Shown here piece by piece: positions 1-6,023 of a stretch of 10,595 nt of DNA; position 1 is the first letter of the stretch; every line of letters starts with the position of its first letter. The DNA lies in NCBI GenBank assembly GCA_020024765.1, contig JAHHTG010000039.1, positions 1 to 10,595 on the forward strand, read 5' to 3'. The stretch is from Thomasclavelia sp. Lineage in GTDB: Bacteria > Bacillota_I > Bacilli_A > Erysipelotrichales > Erysipelotrichaceae. Below the pieces are notes generated by a model that saw only the letters and a program-made list of their open reading frames with translations, was not told the DNA's origin and made no database searches. The position numbers were made by a program, and so were the translations under genes.

Positions 1-365
1 TCACAAAAGAAGAAACATACTGCAAAATAAAAAAACAACTCGATTATATGAAAGAAAACGAGTCTGATTATTTGTATAATTTTTTAGCGATTTTTGGTAT
101 TCCGTTTAGAAAACGCATAAAAGTGAGAGATGCATATACATGTGTCGAATTTGTTACGGATATTTTATATAAAGTTGGTGTCGATATATCCTGTGATGAT
201 TATTTTGACATTTGTGATTTAGAACATATTTTAGAGGAAAACATTGTCTATCAAGGACCGATTGTGTTAAGAACGAATGATGAATTATTTTTTGCTAGAT
301 TATCACTTCCGTATTTTAAAATTTTCAAGGATTTTCTATACCTTTTTGCAAGAAAAGAGTTTTAG
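1..365 (+). CDS. 3' end of a possible permuted papain-like (YiiX-type) cysteine hydrolase, start outside window
   Basis: The reading frame is open from base 3 to the TAG at 363-365, so the ATG at 48 is probably internal and the gene starts before the window. About 120 C-terminal residues are visible. The pattern YNFLAIFGIPFRKR, then TCVEFVTDILYKVGV, then an acidic DLEHIL segment and VYQGPI matches, from memory, the C-terminal half of small Bacillota proteins related to NlpC/P60 and YiiX. In those proteins a Cys in FCSQFV-like text is the nucleophile and the His lies in the N-terminal half. The candidate Cys here is encoded at 141-143, in place of FCSQFV. The His half cannot be seen, so activity cannot be judged. 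No terminator is visible in the 81 bases before the next gene, so read-through is possible. The family call is recognition only. Confidence 0.5.
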   Translation, partial: TKEETYCKIKKQLDYMKENESDYLYNFLAIFGIPFRKRIKVRDAYTCVEFVTDILYKVGVDISCDDYFDICDLEHILEENIVYQGPIVLRTNDELFFARLSLPYFKIFKDFLYLFARKEF

Positions 366-382
366 CAAAATTCTAACTCTAA

Positions 383-404
383 TATAATTTAGATTTAATA
401 TAAT
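383..404 (+). promoter_or_regulatory. Possible -10 boxes upstream of the AIM24 gene
   Basis: Two perfect TATAAT hexamers occur at 383-388 and 399-404, 43-64 bases before the ATG at 447. Neither has a good -35 box at 16-18 bases upstream, and the surrounding DNA is very AT-rich, so chance matches are likely. Confidence 0.25.
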
Positions 405-446
405 AAAAATATACATAATTATTGTTCAAACGAAGGAGGGGCTTTT

Positions 447-1220
447 ATGTATAAGATTAAGAATTTTGTTGATAATGACGATATTAACGTATTAGAAGAG
501 AGAGGACCATTCAAGATTATAGAATATCGTCGTGATTTAAGTGTTTCTCCAAGTACGGCAATTGTTTCGTACTATAGTTCGGAAATGAATGTTCGTAAAA
601 GACAAGTAATTTGTGATTTGAGTCAATGCAATATTACTGTTCAAGCAGGAGCTATGCAATGGATGTTAGGCGATGTTAGAGCAACAACTGGTGTCAAGGG
701 TGTTGGCGACTTTTTTGGTAAAGCCATTCGTGGTTCAGTAACTGGTGAATCAGCAATTAAACCTGAATATACTGGAAATGGTATATTGGTATTAGAACCT
801 ACATATAAACATTTAATTTTGCTAGATGTTGCTGATTGGGATGGATCAATTGTTTTAGATGATGGATTGTTCTTGGCTTGTGATTCAAATTTAAAACACA
901 AAGCCGTTATGCGTTCTAATTTTTCTTCGGCTGTTGCAGGCAGTGAGGGATTATTTAATCTAAGCTTAAACGGCGAGGGTATGTGCTGCATTGAATGTGA
1001 TTGTCCAAAAGAAGAGTTAATTACAATTGAACTTGAAAATGATGTATTAAAAATTGATGGTAACTATGCAGTTGCTTGGAGTAATTCATTAGATTTTACT
1101 GTTGAACGTTCTGGTAAATCTTTAATTGGTTCGGCTGCATCTGGTGAAGGTCTAGTTAATGTTTATCGTGGTACAGGTAAGGTTTTGATGATGCCAACTG
1201 CAAAAATGGCAAATATCTAA
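447..1220 (+). CDS. AIM24 family protein (DUF124)
   Basis: This 257-residue protein has the features of the AIM24/DUF124 family (PF01987), a beta-rich trypsin-RNA-binding-attenuator-like fold named after a yeast mitochondrial protein. Bacterial members have no settled biochemical role. Supporting text includes the QAGAMQWMLGDV segment near residues 66-77, the GES motif after a Gly-rich loop, the GNGILVLEP strand, a DDGLFLACD segment near the middle, the LNGEGMCCIEC strand, and the C-terminal GLVNVYRGTGKVLM ending. No signal peptide or membrane segment is seen, so it is probably cytoplasmic. The start is well supported: GGAGGGG lies 7-8 bases before the ATG. A weak hairpin follows the stop. 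It is not obviously linked in function to its neighbours. Confidence 0.88.
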   Translation: MYKIKNFVDNDDINVLEERGPFKIIEYRRDLSVSPSTAIVSYYSSEMNVRKRQVICDLSQCNITVQAGAMQWMLGDVRATTGVKGVGDFFGKAIRGSVTGESAIKPEYTGNGILVLEPTYKHLILLDVADWDGSIVLDDGLFLACDSNLKHKAVMRSNFSSAVAGSEGLFNLSLNGEGMCCIECDCPKEELITIELENDVLKIDGNYAVAWSNSLDFTVERSGKSLIGSAASGEGLVNVYRGTGKVLMMPTAKMANI

Positions 1221-1236
1221 TTTAAATTTTGACAAT

Positions 1237-1270
1237 ACCCACTCTTATGAGGCGGGTGTATTCTTCTTTA
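1237..1270 (+). terminator. Weak intrinsic terminator after the AIM24 gene
   Basis: ACCC (1237-1240) pairs with GGGT (1254-1257), and CTC (1242-1244) pairs with GAG (1249-1251) around a TTAT loop. An internal loop separates the two helices. A T-rich tail follows (1259-1269). It lies 16 bases past the AIM24 stop. Confidence 0.55.
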
Positions 1271-1280
1271 ATTAAAATAA

Positions 1281-1361
1281 AAAATAAGTCTCGCAATAAA
1301 GTGAACAGAATAAGTTGGATAACTTAGGAGGTTCACTTTAATAGAGACTTTTATCTTTTTT
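1281..1361 (+). repeat. Long nested palindrome ending in a T-run, just before the nuclease gene
   Basis: Three stacked helices are visible. AAGTCTC (1286-1292) pairs with GAGACTT (1344-1350). TAAAGTGAAC (1297-1306) pairs perfectly with 1331-1340. TAAGTT (1311-1316) pairs with AACTTA (1321-1326) around GGAT. The left side is an A-run and the right side ends in T6-7, so it could terminate transcription in either direction. A perfect AGGAGG (1326-1331) sits on the descending side of the apical hairpin but has no start codon at a usable distance. It could be a bidirectional terminator, an attenuating leader for the nuclease gene, or a miniature mobile element. The pairing is certain and the role is not. 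Confidence 0.6.
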
Positions 1362-1380
1362 GATGGGTCTTATAACCAAA

Positions 1381-2058
1381 ATGAAACAAATTATGAAAAG
1401 ATTTTTTAAAGTGGTTTTCGTTCTATTGATATTGTTGGCTGGCTGTGATGAAAAGTCAGTTGGAACAGTTCCAACTTTTGAAGTACCAGCAGCGAAATCA
1501 GCTTATACAATCGTTAATGATAACGTTCCATATTTCACCAAAGACGAATTGACTGATGTTTCATTTGAAAAATATGGAGAGCTAGATGAGTTAGGGCGTT
1601 GCACTTCGGCTATCGCTTCGATAGGTCAAGACTTAATGCCAACAGAGAAACGTGAAAGTATTGGTATGATCAAGCCAACTGGTTGGCATACAGTTAGATA
1701 TGACGATATTATCGAAGATAAATATTTGTACAACAGATGTCATTTGATAGGATTCCAATTAGCTGGTGAAAATGCTAATGAACTAAACCTAATCACGGGA
1801 ACTAGATATATGAATGTTGAAGGCATGCTACCTTTTGAGAATTTAGTTGCTGATTATGTCAAAAAAACGAATCACCACGTCATGTATCGTGTCACACCGA
1901 TTTTTGAGAACGACGATTTAGTTGCTAAAGGCGTCCTGATGGAAGCTAAGTCAGTAGAAGATGATGAATTAGAATTTTGCGTTTTTGTCCATAATATTCA
2001 GCCAGGAATAATTATTAATTATTCTACAGGCGAGAGTGAAATTGAGAGTTTAGATTAG
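1381..2058 (+). CDS. Lipoprotein DNA/RNA non-specific endonuclease
   Basis: Predicted extracellular, membrane-anchored nuclease of the beta-beta-alpha-metal superfamily (Endonuclease_NS_2 type, related to the DNA-entry nuclease EndA). The N-terminus is basic, followed by a hydrophobic stretch and the lipobox LAGC near residue 22, typical of signal peptidase II cleavage. The core motif YNRCHLIGFQLAGEN carries the general-base His at about residue 121. It corresponds to DRGH of classical members, with Cys in place of Gly, a form I recall as common in this subfamily. Asn-rich NANELNLITGTRYMN follows and should contribute the metal ligand. Length (226 residues) is normal. The start is uncertain: TTG 1360, ATG 1363, ATG 1381 and ATG 1393 are all in frame and none has a good Shine-Dalgarno site. 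I chose 1381 because it gives a normal signal-peptide length. Likely roles are nutrient scavenging from DNA or DNA uptake. Confidence 0.87.
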   Translation: MKQIMKRFFKVVFVLLILLAGCDEKSVGTVPTFEVPAAKSAYTIVNDNVPYFTKDELTDVSFEKYGELDELGRCTSAIASIGQDLMPTEKRESIGMIKPTGWHTVRYDDIIEDKYLYNRCHLIGFQLAGENANELNLITGTRYMNVEGMLPFENLVADYVKKTNHHVMYRVTPIFENDDLVAKGVLMEAKSVEDDELEFCVFVHNIQPGIIINYSTGESEIESLD

Positions 2059-2173
2059 GACGATTGATAAGAAAATCAAATAGTACTTATAAATCTTTTA
2101 TCTTGTGAACTACTTGGATATAAATAACCGAGAATTCATACCCTAAATCTTAAAAATTTTATATATAAAAATT

Positions 2174-2209
2174 AAAGGCAATTTTTCTTGTAAAAGTTGC
2201 CTTTTTTAT
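2174..2209. terminator. Strong intrinsic terminator, possibly bidirectional
   Basis: AAAGGCAA (2174-2181) pairs with TTGCCTTT (2197-2204). The helix extends inward through four T-A pairs and one G-T pair to a CTTGT loop. T-runs follow on the + side, and the - side reads into an AT-rich tract. It ends + strand transcription about 115 bases after the nuclease stop, and could also serve anything on the - strand at 2219-2353. Confidence 0.85.
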
Positions 2210-2218
2210 TATTGCAGT

Positions 2219-2353
2219 TTAATTTTGCGAATATTTATCGTCAACGCTTTTTTGATATTCTAGAAAGTAAATTGATTCAGAATAACTAATTAAACGAATT
2301 TTTTTGTGATATTCAATGAAACAACGGTATCCAATAAAATAATCATCGTGTGA
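2219..2353 (-). pseudogene. Possible 3' remnant of an unidentified gene
   Basis: The - strand is open for 44 codons before a TAA at 2221-2219, directly ahead of the terminator at 2174-2209. The translated text looks protein-like: it has charged and aromatic residues (such as YRCFIEYHKK and SIYFLEYQKSVDDKY) rather than the K/N/F/I monotony of random AT-rich DNA. No ATG, GTG or TTG lies in the open stretch, and in-frame TAA codons stop it upstream. If it was a gene, only its tail survives. It could equally be a chance open frame. No family was recognised. Confidence 0.22.
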
Positions 2354-2396
2354 TTATTTTAACTTTTAAATGTAGTTTTTAGTTAAAAATATCACA
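2305..2396. repeat. Hairpin inside a wider inverted repeat
   Basis: AAAATAATCA (2336-2345) pairs perfectly with TGATTATTTT (2351-2360) around a TCGTG loop. TGTGATATT (2305-2313) and AATATCACA (2388-2396) form a 9-bp inverted repeat around it. The inner hairpin lies near the upstream limit of the - strand open stretch and is about 230 bases before the operon's first codon. The function is unknown and the AT richness makes such pairs easier by chance. Confidence 0.4.
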
Positions 2397-2399
2397 TGG

Positions 2400-2489
2400 A
2401 TGAAAATATTTTCATTTAAAAATAGGCTTTATTTATCGGTTATTTTATTCACAATATAAAAATGAAAACATTTACATTGTAAATTTACA
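2400..2489. promoter_or_regulatory. Candidate regulator-binding sites upstream of the transporter operon
   Basis: ATGAAAATATTTTCAT (2400-2415) is a perfect 16-bp palindrome. AATGAAAACATTTACATT (2461-2478) matches the CcpA cre consensus WWTGNAARCGNWWWCAWW except for A in place of the central G. The two share TGAAAAYATTTWCA. Next to the second is TGTAAATTTACA (2478-2489), a perfect 12-bp palindrome. They lie roughly 75-165 bases before the predicted transcription start. CcpA-type control is a guess from the consensus. Confidence 0.35.
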
Positions 2490-2527
2490 TTTATATGAAA
2501 AAAACATTCAAAACTTATGAAAATAGG

Positions 2528-2565
2528 TTTACAAGTTTTACATGTTTTGACTATAATCAAGTCAA
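2528..2565 (+). promoter_or_regulatory. Promoter of the transporter-GGT operon, with inverted repeat over the -10
   Basis: TTTACA (2528-2533) as -35, an 18-base spacer, and a perfect TATAAT (2552-2557) as -10, giving a start near 2564 and a leader of about 29 bases. TTGACT (2547-2552) and AGTCAA (2560-2565) form a 6-bp inverted repeat with a 7-base gap that covers the -10 box. This is a plausible operator position for a repressor. The GAGAGGGG ribosome site follows before the ATG at 2593. Confidence 0.65.
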
Positions 2566-2592
2566 TGTTATTTTTTGAGAGGGGATGTATAA

Positions 2593-3534
2593 ATGAAACG
2601 TTATATTATGAAACGTCTTGGTATGATGGCCATTTTATTACTTGGATTAACATTCATTGTCTTTGCAAGTTTATACTTTGCACCGGGCGATGCTGCTGAA
2701 ATTGCAGCCGGTGCCAGTGCAACCGAAGAAGAGATTGAAGCGATGCGTGTTTATTTAGGATTAGATAAGCCATTTATTGTTCAGTATGGTCGCTATTTAA
2801 TTAATTTATTTAAAGGTGATCTTGGAACATCACTGATTACAAGACAACCAATTTTAGATGAATTATTAATTCGTTTACCAAACACCATTAATCTTGCAAT
2901 CTTCTCAATGATTCTTGCATGTATTATCGGTATCCCTCTCGGGATTATTGCGGCAATCAAAAAAGATTCGCTTTTGGACAACTTCTTAACAACATTCAGT
3001 TTGTTTGGTATCAGCGTTCCGAATTTTTGGCTTGGCACAATCTTAATTATTGTCTTCTGTGTACAGTTTAGGATTTTTCCACCAGGAGGTATGAGCGAAC
3101 CATTTTGGACTGTTAATGGTTTCAAACAAGCTTTTCTTCCAGGTTTATCGCTAGGCCTTCAAGTAGCTGCAAGCTTTATGCGTATTGGTCGAAGTTCAAT
3201 GCTTGATGTTCTACAGTCAGATTATATTCGAACTGCAAGATCTAAAGGCTTAAAAGAAAGTGTTGTTGTTATCGTCCATGCATTAAAGAATGCAATGATT
3301 CCAATTTTGACACAAATGGGTACATCATTTGGCGGTTTGTTAGGTGGTGCCATGGTTACAGAACAAGTATTCGCAATTAACGGAATTGGTTCTTACTTAA
3401 TCATTGCAATTAATCAAAGAAACTATAACGCAGTACAAAGTACAGTTCTTGTTATTGCATTTATGTTTACACTTGTAAATTTATTTGTAGACATTATGTA
3501 TTGTGTAATCGATCCGCGAATTAGATTTGAATGA
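2593..3534 (+). CDS. oppB: Peptide ABC transporter permease, OppB/DppB type
   Basis: Inner-membrane subunit of a peptide importer. It forms the translocation pore with the OppC-type partner encoded next. At 313 residues it has the family's normal length. The N-terminus (KRLGMMAILLLGLTFIVF, then the conserved APGD) is the first membrane helix and its exit. About five more helices follow, roughly at residues 95-120, 132-156, 175-196, 235-258 and 282-304. The EAA loop that docks on the ATPases is DYIRTARSKGLKES at residues 210-223. The C-terminus ends with the usual DPRIRFE. GAGAGGGG about 8 bases ahead supports the ATG at 2593; ATG 2608 is a less likely alternative. First gene of the operon, directly behind the promoter at 2528. 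Its TGA stop shows that TGA is not read as Trp. OppB and DppB cannot be told apart by sequence reading alone. Confidence 0.93.
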   Translation: MKRYIMKRLGMMAILLLGLTFIVFASLYFAPGDAAEIAAGASATEEEIEAMRVYLGLDKPFIVQYGRYLINLFKGDLGTSLITRQPILDELLIRLPNTINLAIFSMILACIIGIPLGIIAAIKKDSLLDNFLTTFSLFGISVPNFWLGTILIIVFCVQFRIFPPGGMSEPFWTVNGFKQAFLPGLSLGLQVAASFMRIGRSSMLDVLQSDYIRTARSKGLKESVVVIVHALKNAMIPILTQMGTSFGGLLGGAMVTEQVFAINGIGSYLIIAINQRNYNAVQSTVLVIAFMFTLVNLFVDIMYCVIDPRIRFE

Positions 3535-3551
3535 TAACGAAAGGGGAATAG

Positions 3552-4427
3552 ATGATGAAAAGAGAAAATCGCTTATTAGTAGCACTGAGAAAGCTATTTA
3601 AAAATAAACTTGCAACACTATGCTTCTTTCTATTAATCATAGAAATTACATTAATTGTATTTGCTCCTGTATTTTCAAATCACGACCCATTGTTTATGGA
3701 TCCAATCAATAGACTTAAAACTGGATTTTGGGATGTTGGTGGTGTTCGCTATGCAGAAGGACATTTACTCGGCACTGATGAATTAGGTCGAGATGTATGG
3801 GCGAGATTATTATACGGTGGAAGAATTTCACTAATGGTTGGTTTTATATCAACAGCACTCGGTATAACTTTAGGTACATTCTTCGGTGTTCTAGCAGGAT
3901 ATTACAAGAAACTTGATAATATCATCATGCGTGTCATGGATATATTATTTACATTCCCTGGAATATTACTTGCTTTATTGATTGTAGCAATGCTTGGCGT
4001 AAATGTTGTGAATGCAACAATTGCCATAAGTATTTGGTCGGTTCCGAGCTTTGCAAGAATGATTCGAAGCCGTGTACTTCAAATTAAAGAAGATGAGTAT
4101 ATTACAGCAATTAGATCATTAGGTGCTAGTGATTTCTGGATTATTACTCGACATGTTATTCGAAATGCAACTCCAACAATTATTGTTGTTGCGACAATGA
4201 GAATGGCAAGTTCGATTTTATCAATCGCTACACTTAGTTATTTAGGATTAGGTGTTCCTCAGCCTACACCAGAATGGGGTGGAATGATTTCGACAGCTAA
4301 GACTGTTATGTATGAAGCGCCATATCTTGTCGTCATTCCAGGTATTGCAGTTGTTATAACTGTTATTTGTTTCAATATTCTCGGTGATAAATTACGAGAT
4401 ATTTTAGATCCAAGTTTGAGGGATTAG
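3552..4427 (+). CDS. oppC: Peptide ABC transporter permease, OppC/DppC type
   Basis: Second pore subunit, 291 residues, normal for the family. It starts with a basic cytoplasmic tail and a first helix near residues 20-40 (OppC_N-type region). The periplasm-side/exofacial segment follows with HLLGTDELGRDVWARLLYGGRISL, the best-known OppC/DppC signature (residues about 73-93). Further helices lie near 94-117 and 128-150, with two or more later. The EAA loop is DEYITAIRSLGASD at residues 181-194. The end DILDPSLRD is also typical. AAAGGGG lies ahead of two adjacent ATG codons (3552 and 3555) and either could start. It is 17 bases after oppB and 12 before the binding-protein gene, so the three are surely co-transcribed. 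Confidence 0.93.
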   Translation: MMKRENRLLVALRKLFKNKLATLCFFLLIIEITLIVFAPVFSNHDPLFMDPINRLKTGFWDVGGVRYAEGHLLGTDELGRDVWARLLYGGRISLMVGFISTALGITLGTFFGVLAGYYKKLDNIIMRVMDILFTFPGILLALLIVAMLGVNVVNATIAISIWSVPSFARMIRSRVLQIKEDEYITAIRSLGASDFWIITRHVIRNATPTIIVVATMRMASSILSIATLSYLGLGVPQPTPEWGGMISTAKTVMYEAPYLVVIPGIAVVITVICFNILGDKLRDILDPSLRD

Positions 4428-4439
4428 GAGGGAAAAATT

Positions 4440-5999
4440 ATGAAAAAATTTTTGGGATTGTTTTTAACAATCATGTTAGCTTTAACATTAGTTGGCTGCG
4501 GTGGAGATAAAGACGGCGGCCAATCAAGTGGCGTTGTTGATGACACATTAGATTTCGTTGTAGCAACAGCCCCAGCTGGTTTGCATCCGAACAAAACTAA
4601 TGATGCACCTTCAAGCCAATTAACAGCACAAATGTTTGAAACTTTATACAAACGTTCATACGATGGCTTATCTTATGAACCACTATTGGCTGAAGAATTG
4701 CCAGAACTTTCTGAAGATGGTTTAACTGCAACAATTCATTTACGTGAAGGTGTAACTTTCCAAAATGGTGATCCATTTACTTCTGAAGCAGTTGCGTATT
4801 TAATTGATAGCGCAAAAGATCCTGATTATGGTCATATGCGTAAATCAGTTGTTGAATCAATTGATAGTTATAACATCGTCGATGATTCAACTATTGAATT
4901 AAATTTATTATATCCAGATAGTGTTTTAACAGCTAAATTAGCTCACTCAAACGCATCTATTGTTAATCCAAGTCTTGATCAATCTCAAGATTTAATGACT
5001 AATCCAACAGGAGCAGGTACTGGTCCATACAATTTCGTATCAGCAGTAACAGGTTCAAATTATGTACTAGAAGCCAATGAAAATTACTGGGCTGGATCTC
5101 CTGAAATTAAGAAAGTTAATGTTGATGTTGTAGCCGATGAATCAACTACAATTGCTCGTTTACAAACAGGACAAACTGATTTATACCATCCTGTTTCAGC
5201 AAACGCTTTCTCAACAGTTAGTTCTATTCCAAATTACACAGCATGTAATGAACCATCTAGTTCAATTTACTATTTAGCATTAAGATCAAATGAAGGTTCA
5301 ACAAAGAATCCTTTAATGCAAAATGTTGAATTCCGTAAGGCAATCATCCAAGCAATCGATTTTGATGGATTTGTTGATGCTATGTTAGAAGGTAAGGCTT
5401 CAAGAAATAATTCAATCGTTGGTCCAACACTTGTTGGTTACACAGAAGAAATGGAAAAAGCTGGTATCACATATGACTTAGATGCAGCTAAAGCCACTAT
5501 CGAAAGTAATGGTTGGACTGGCCAAGAACTTACAATGTTAACAGCAACTCGCCAATGGCAACAAGATTTAGCTGTTTATATCCAAGGCGAACTTGCTAAA
5601 GTGGGTATTACTTTAAATATCGTTTCTGAAGAATGGGCTTCATTTATTGCTACAGCTAAAACAGATGAAGCTGGTGATATCATCATGTTGTCATGGGCAA
5701 ATGTAACTGGTGATGCTCACCAAATGCTTGAACCAAACTTCGGTTCAGCAAACGGACAACGTGTTAAATATTTCAATGAAGATTTCGACGCTATGGTAGA
5801 TGCAGCTGCTAAGACAACAGATACTGAAGCAAGAGAAGCTGCTTTACTAAACGCTGTTAATAAAGTTATGGGTGATGCAGTTGTTGCACCAATCTACTCA
5901 ACTAACCAATTATATGTTTATAACTCAAGTAAATTCTCAAATGTTCAAATTGATAAAGGTGGATTATTCTACGTCGTTGATTTCGACATTGTGAAGTAA
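4440..5999 (+). CDS. Peptide-binding lipoprotein of the ABC importer (SBP family 5)
   Basis: Extracellular solute-binding protein that captures the substrate and delivers it to the permease pair. The signal peptide ends in lipobox LVGC with the lipidated Cys at residue 20, followed by a Gly/Asp/Ser-rich linker. At 519 residues it fits family 5 (SBP_bac_5; OppA, DppA, GsiB, NikA). Recognisable family segments include the early AQMFETLYKR region, GLTATIHLREGVTFQNGDPFTSEAV around residues 95-120, TGAGTGPYNFV near 190-200, and VEFRKAIIQAIDFDGFV near 297-313. The family binds peptides, glutathione, nickel and other ligands, so the ligand cannot be read from the sequence. The downstream gamma-glutamyltransferase suggests gamma-glutamyl peptides. 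A strong AGGAGG 7 bases before the ATG fits high expression. No hairpin lies between this gene and the ATPase gene 24 bases on. Confidence 0.92.
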   Translation: MKKFLGLFLTIMLALTLVGCGGDKDGGQSSGVVDDTLDFVVATAPAGLHPNKTNDAPSSQLTAQMFETLYKRSYDGLSYEPLLAEELPELSEDGLTATIHLREGVTFQNGDPFTSEAVAYLIDSAKDPDYGHMRKSVVESIDSYNIVDDSTIELNLLYPDSVLTAKLAHSNASIVNPSLDQSQDLMTNPTGAGTGPYNFVSAVTGSNYVLEANENYWAGSPEIKKVNVDVVADESTTIARLQTGQTDLYHPVSANAFSTVSSIPNYTACNEPSSSIYYLALRSNEGSTKNPLMQNVEFRKAIIQAIDFDGFVDAMLEGKASRNNSIVGPTLVGYTEEMEKAGITYDLDAAKATIESNGWTGQELTMLTATRQWQQDLAVYIQGELAKVGITLNIVSEEWASFIATAKTDEAGDIIMLSWANVTGDAHQMLEPNFGSANGQRVKYFNEDFDAMVDAAAKTTDTEAREAALLNAVNKVMGDAVVAPIYSTNQLYVYNSSKFSNVQIDKGGLFYVVDFDIVK

Positions 6000-6023
6000 A
6001 AATATTAGAAGGGGGTCAATTCC

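Larger units (their letters stand above)
2059..2592. other. 534-base gene-poor region between the nuclease and the transporter operon
   Basis: Very AT-rich. From left to right it holds about 115 bases with nothing recognisable, a strong terminator (2174-2209), a possible - strand gene remnant (2219-2353), a 10-bp hairpin (2336-2360) inside a wider inverted repeat (2305-2396), a cluster of palindromic and repeated motifs (2400-2489), the operon promoter (2528-2557) and a short leader with a GAGAGGGG ribosome binding site. No RNA gene or known riboswitch was recognised. Confidence 0.7.

Noticed and set aside
641..991. 116-codon - strand open frame inside the AIM24 gene
   Set aside because: Fully inside a clear family gene on the other strand, with no ribosome site or family resemblance. 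The same holds for the - strand frames within oppB, the binding-protein gene, oppF and ggt.
1229..1234. Perfect TTGACA -35 box after the AIM24 gene
   Set aside because: No acceptable -10 lies 16-19 bases on. The spacer and expected -10 fall in the GC-rich arm of a terminator hairpin.
2059..2592. Riboswitch or T-box leader before the transporter operon
   Set aside because: The predicted transcript leader is only about 29 bases long and no conserved riboswitch or T-box motif was seen upstream.
2517..2699. 60-codon + strand open frame starting in the promoter region and running into oppB
   Set aside because: It overlaps the well-supported start of oppB in another frame, begins upstream of the predicted transcription start and resembles no family.
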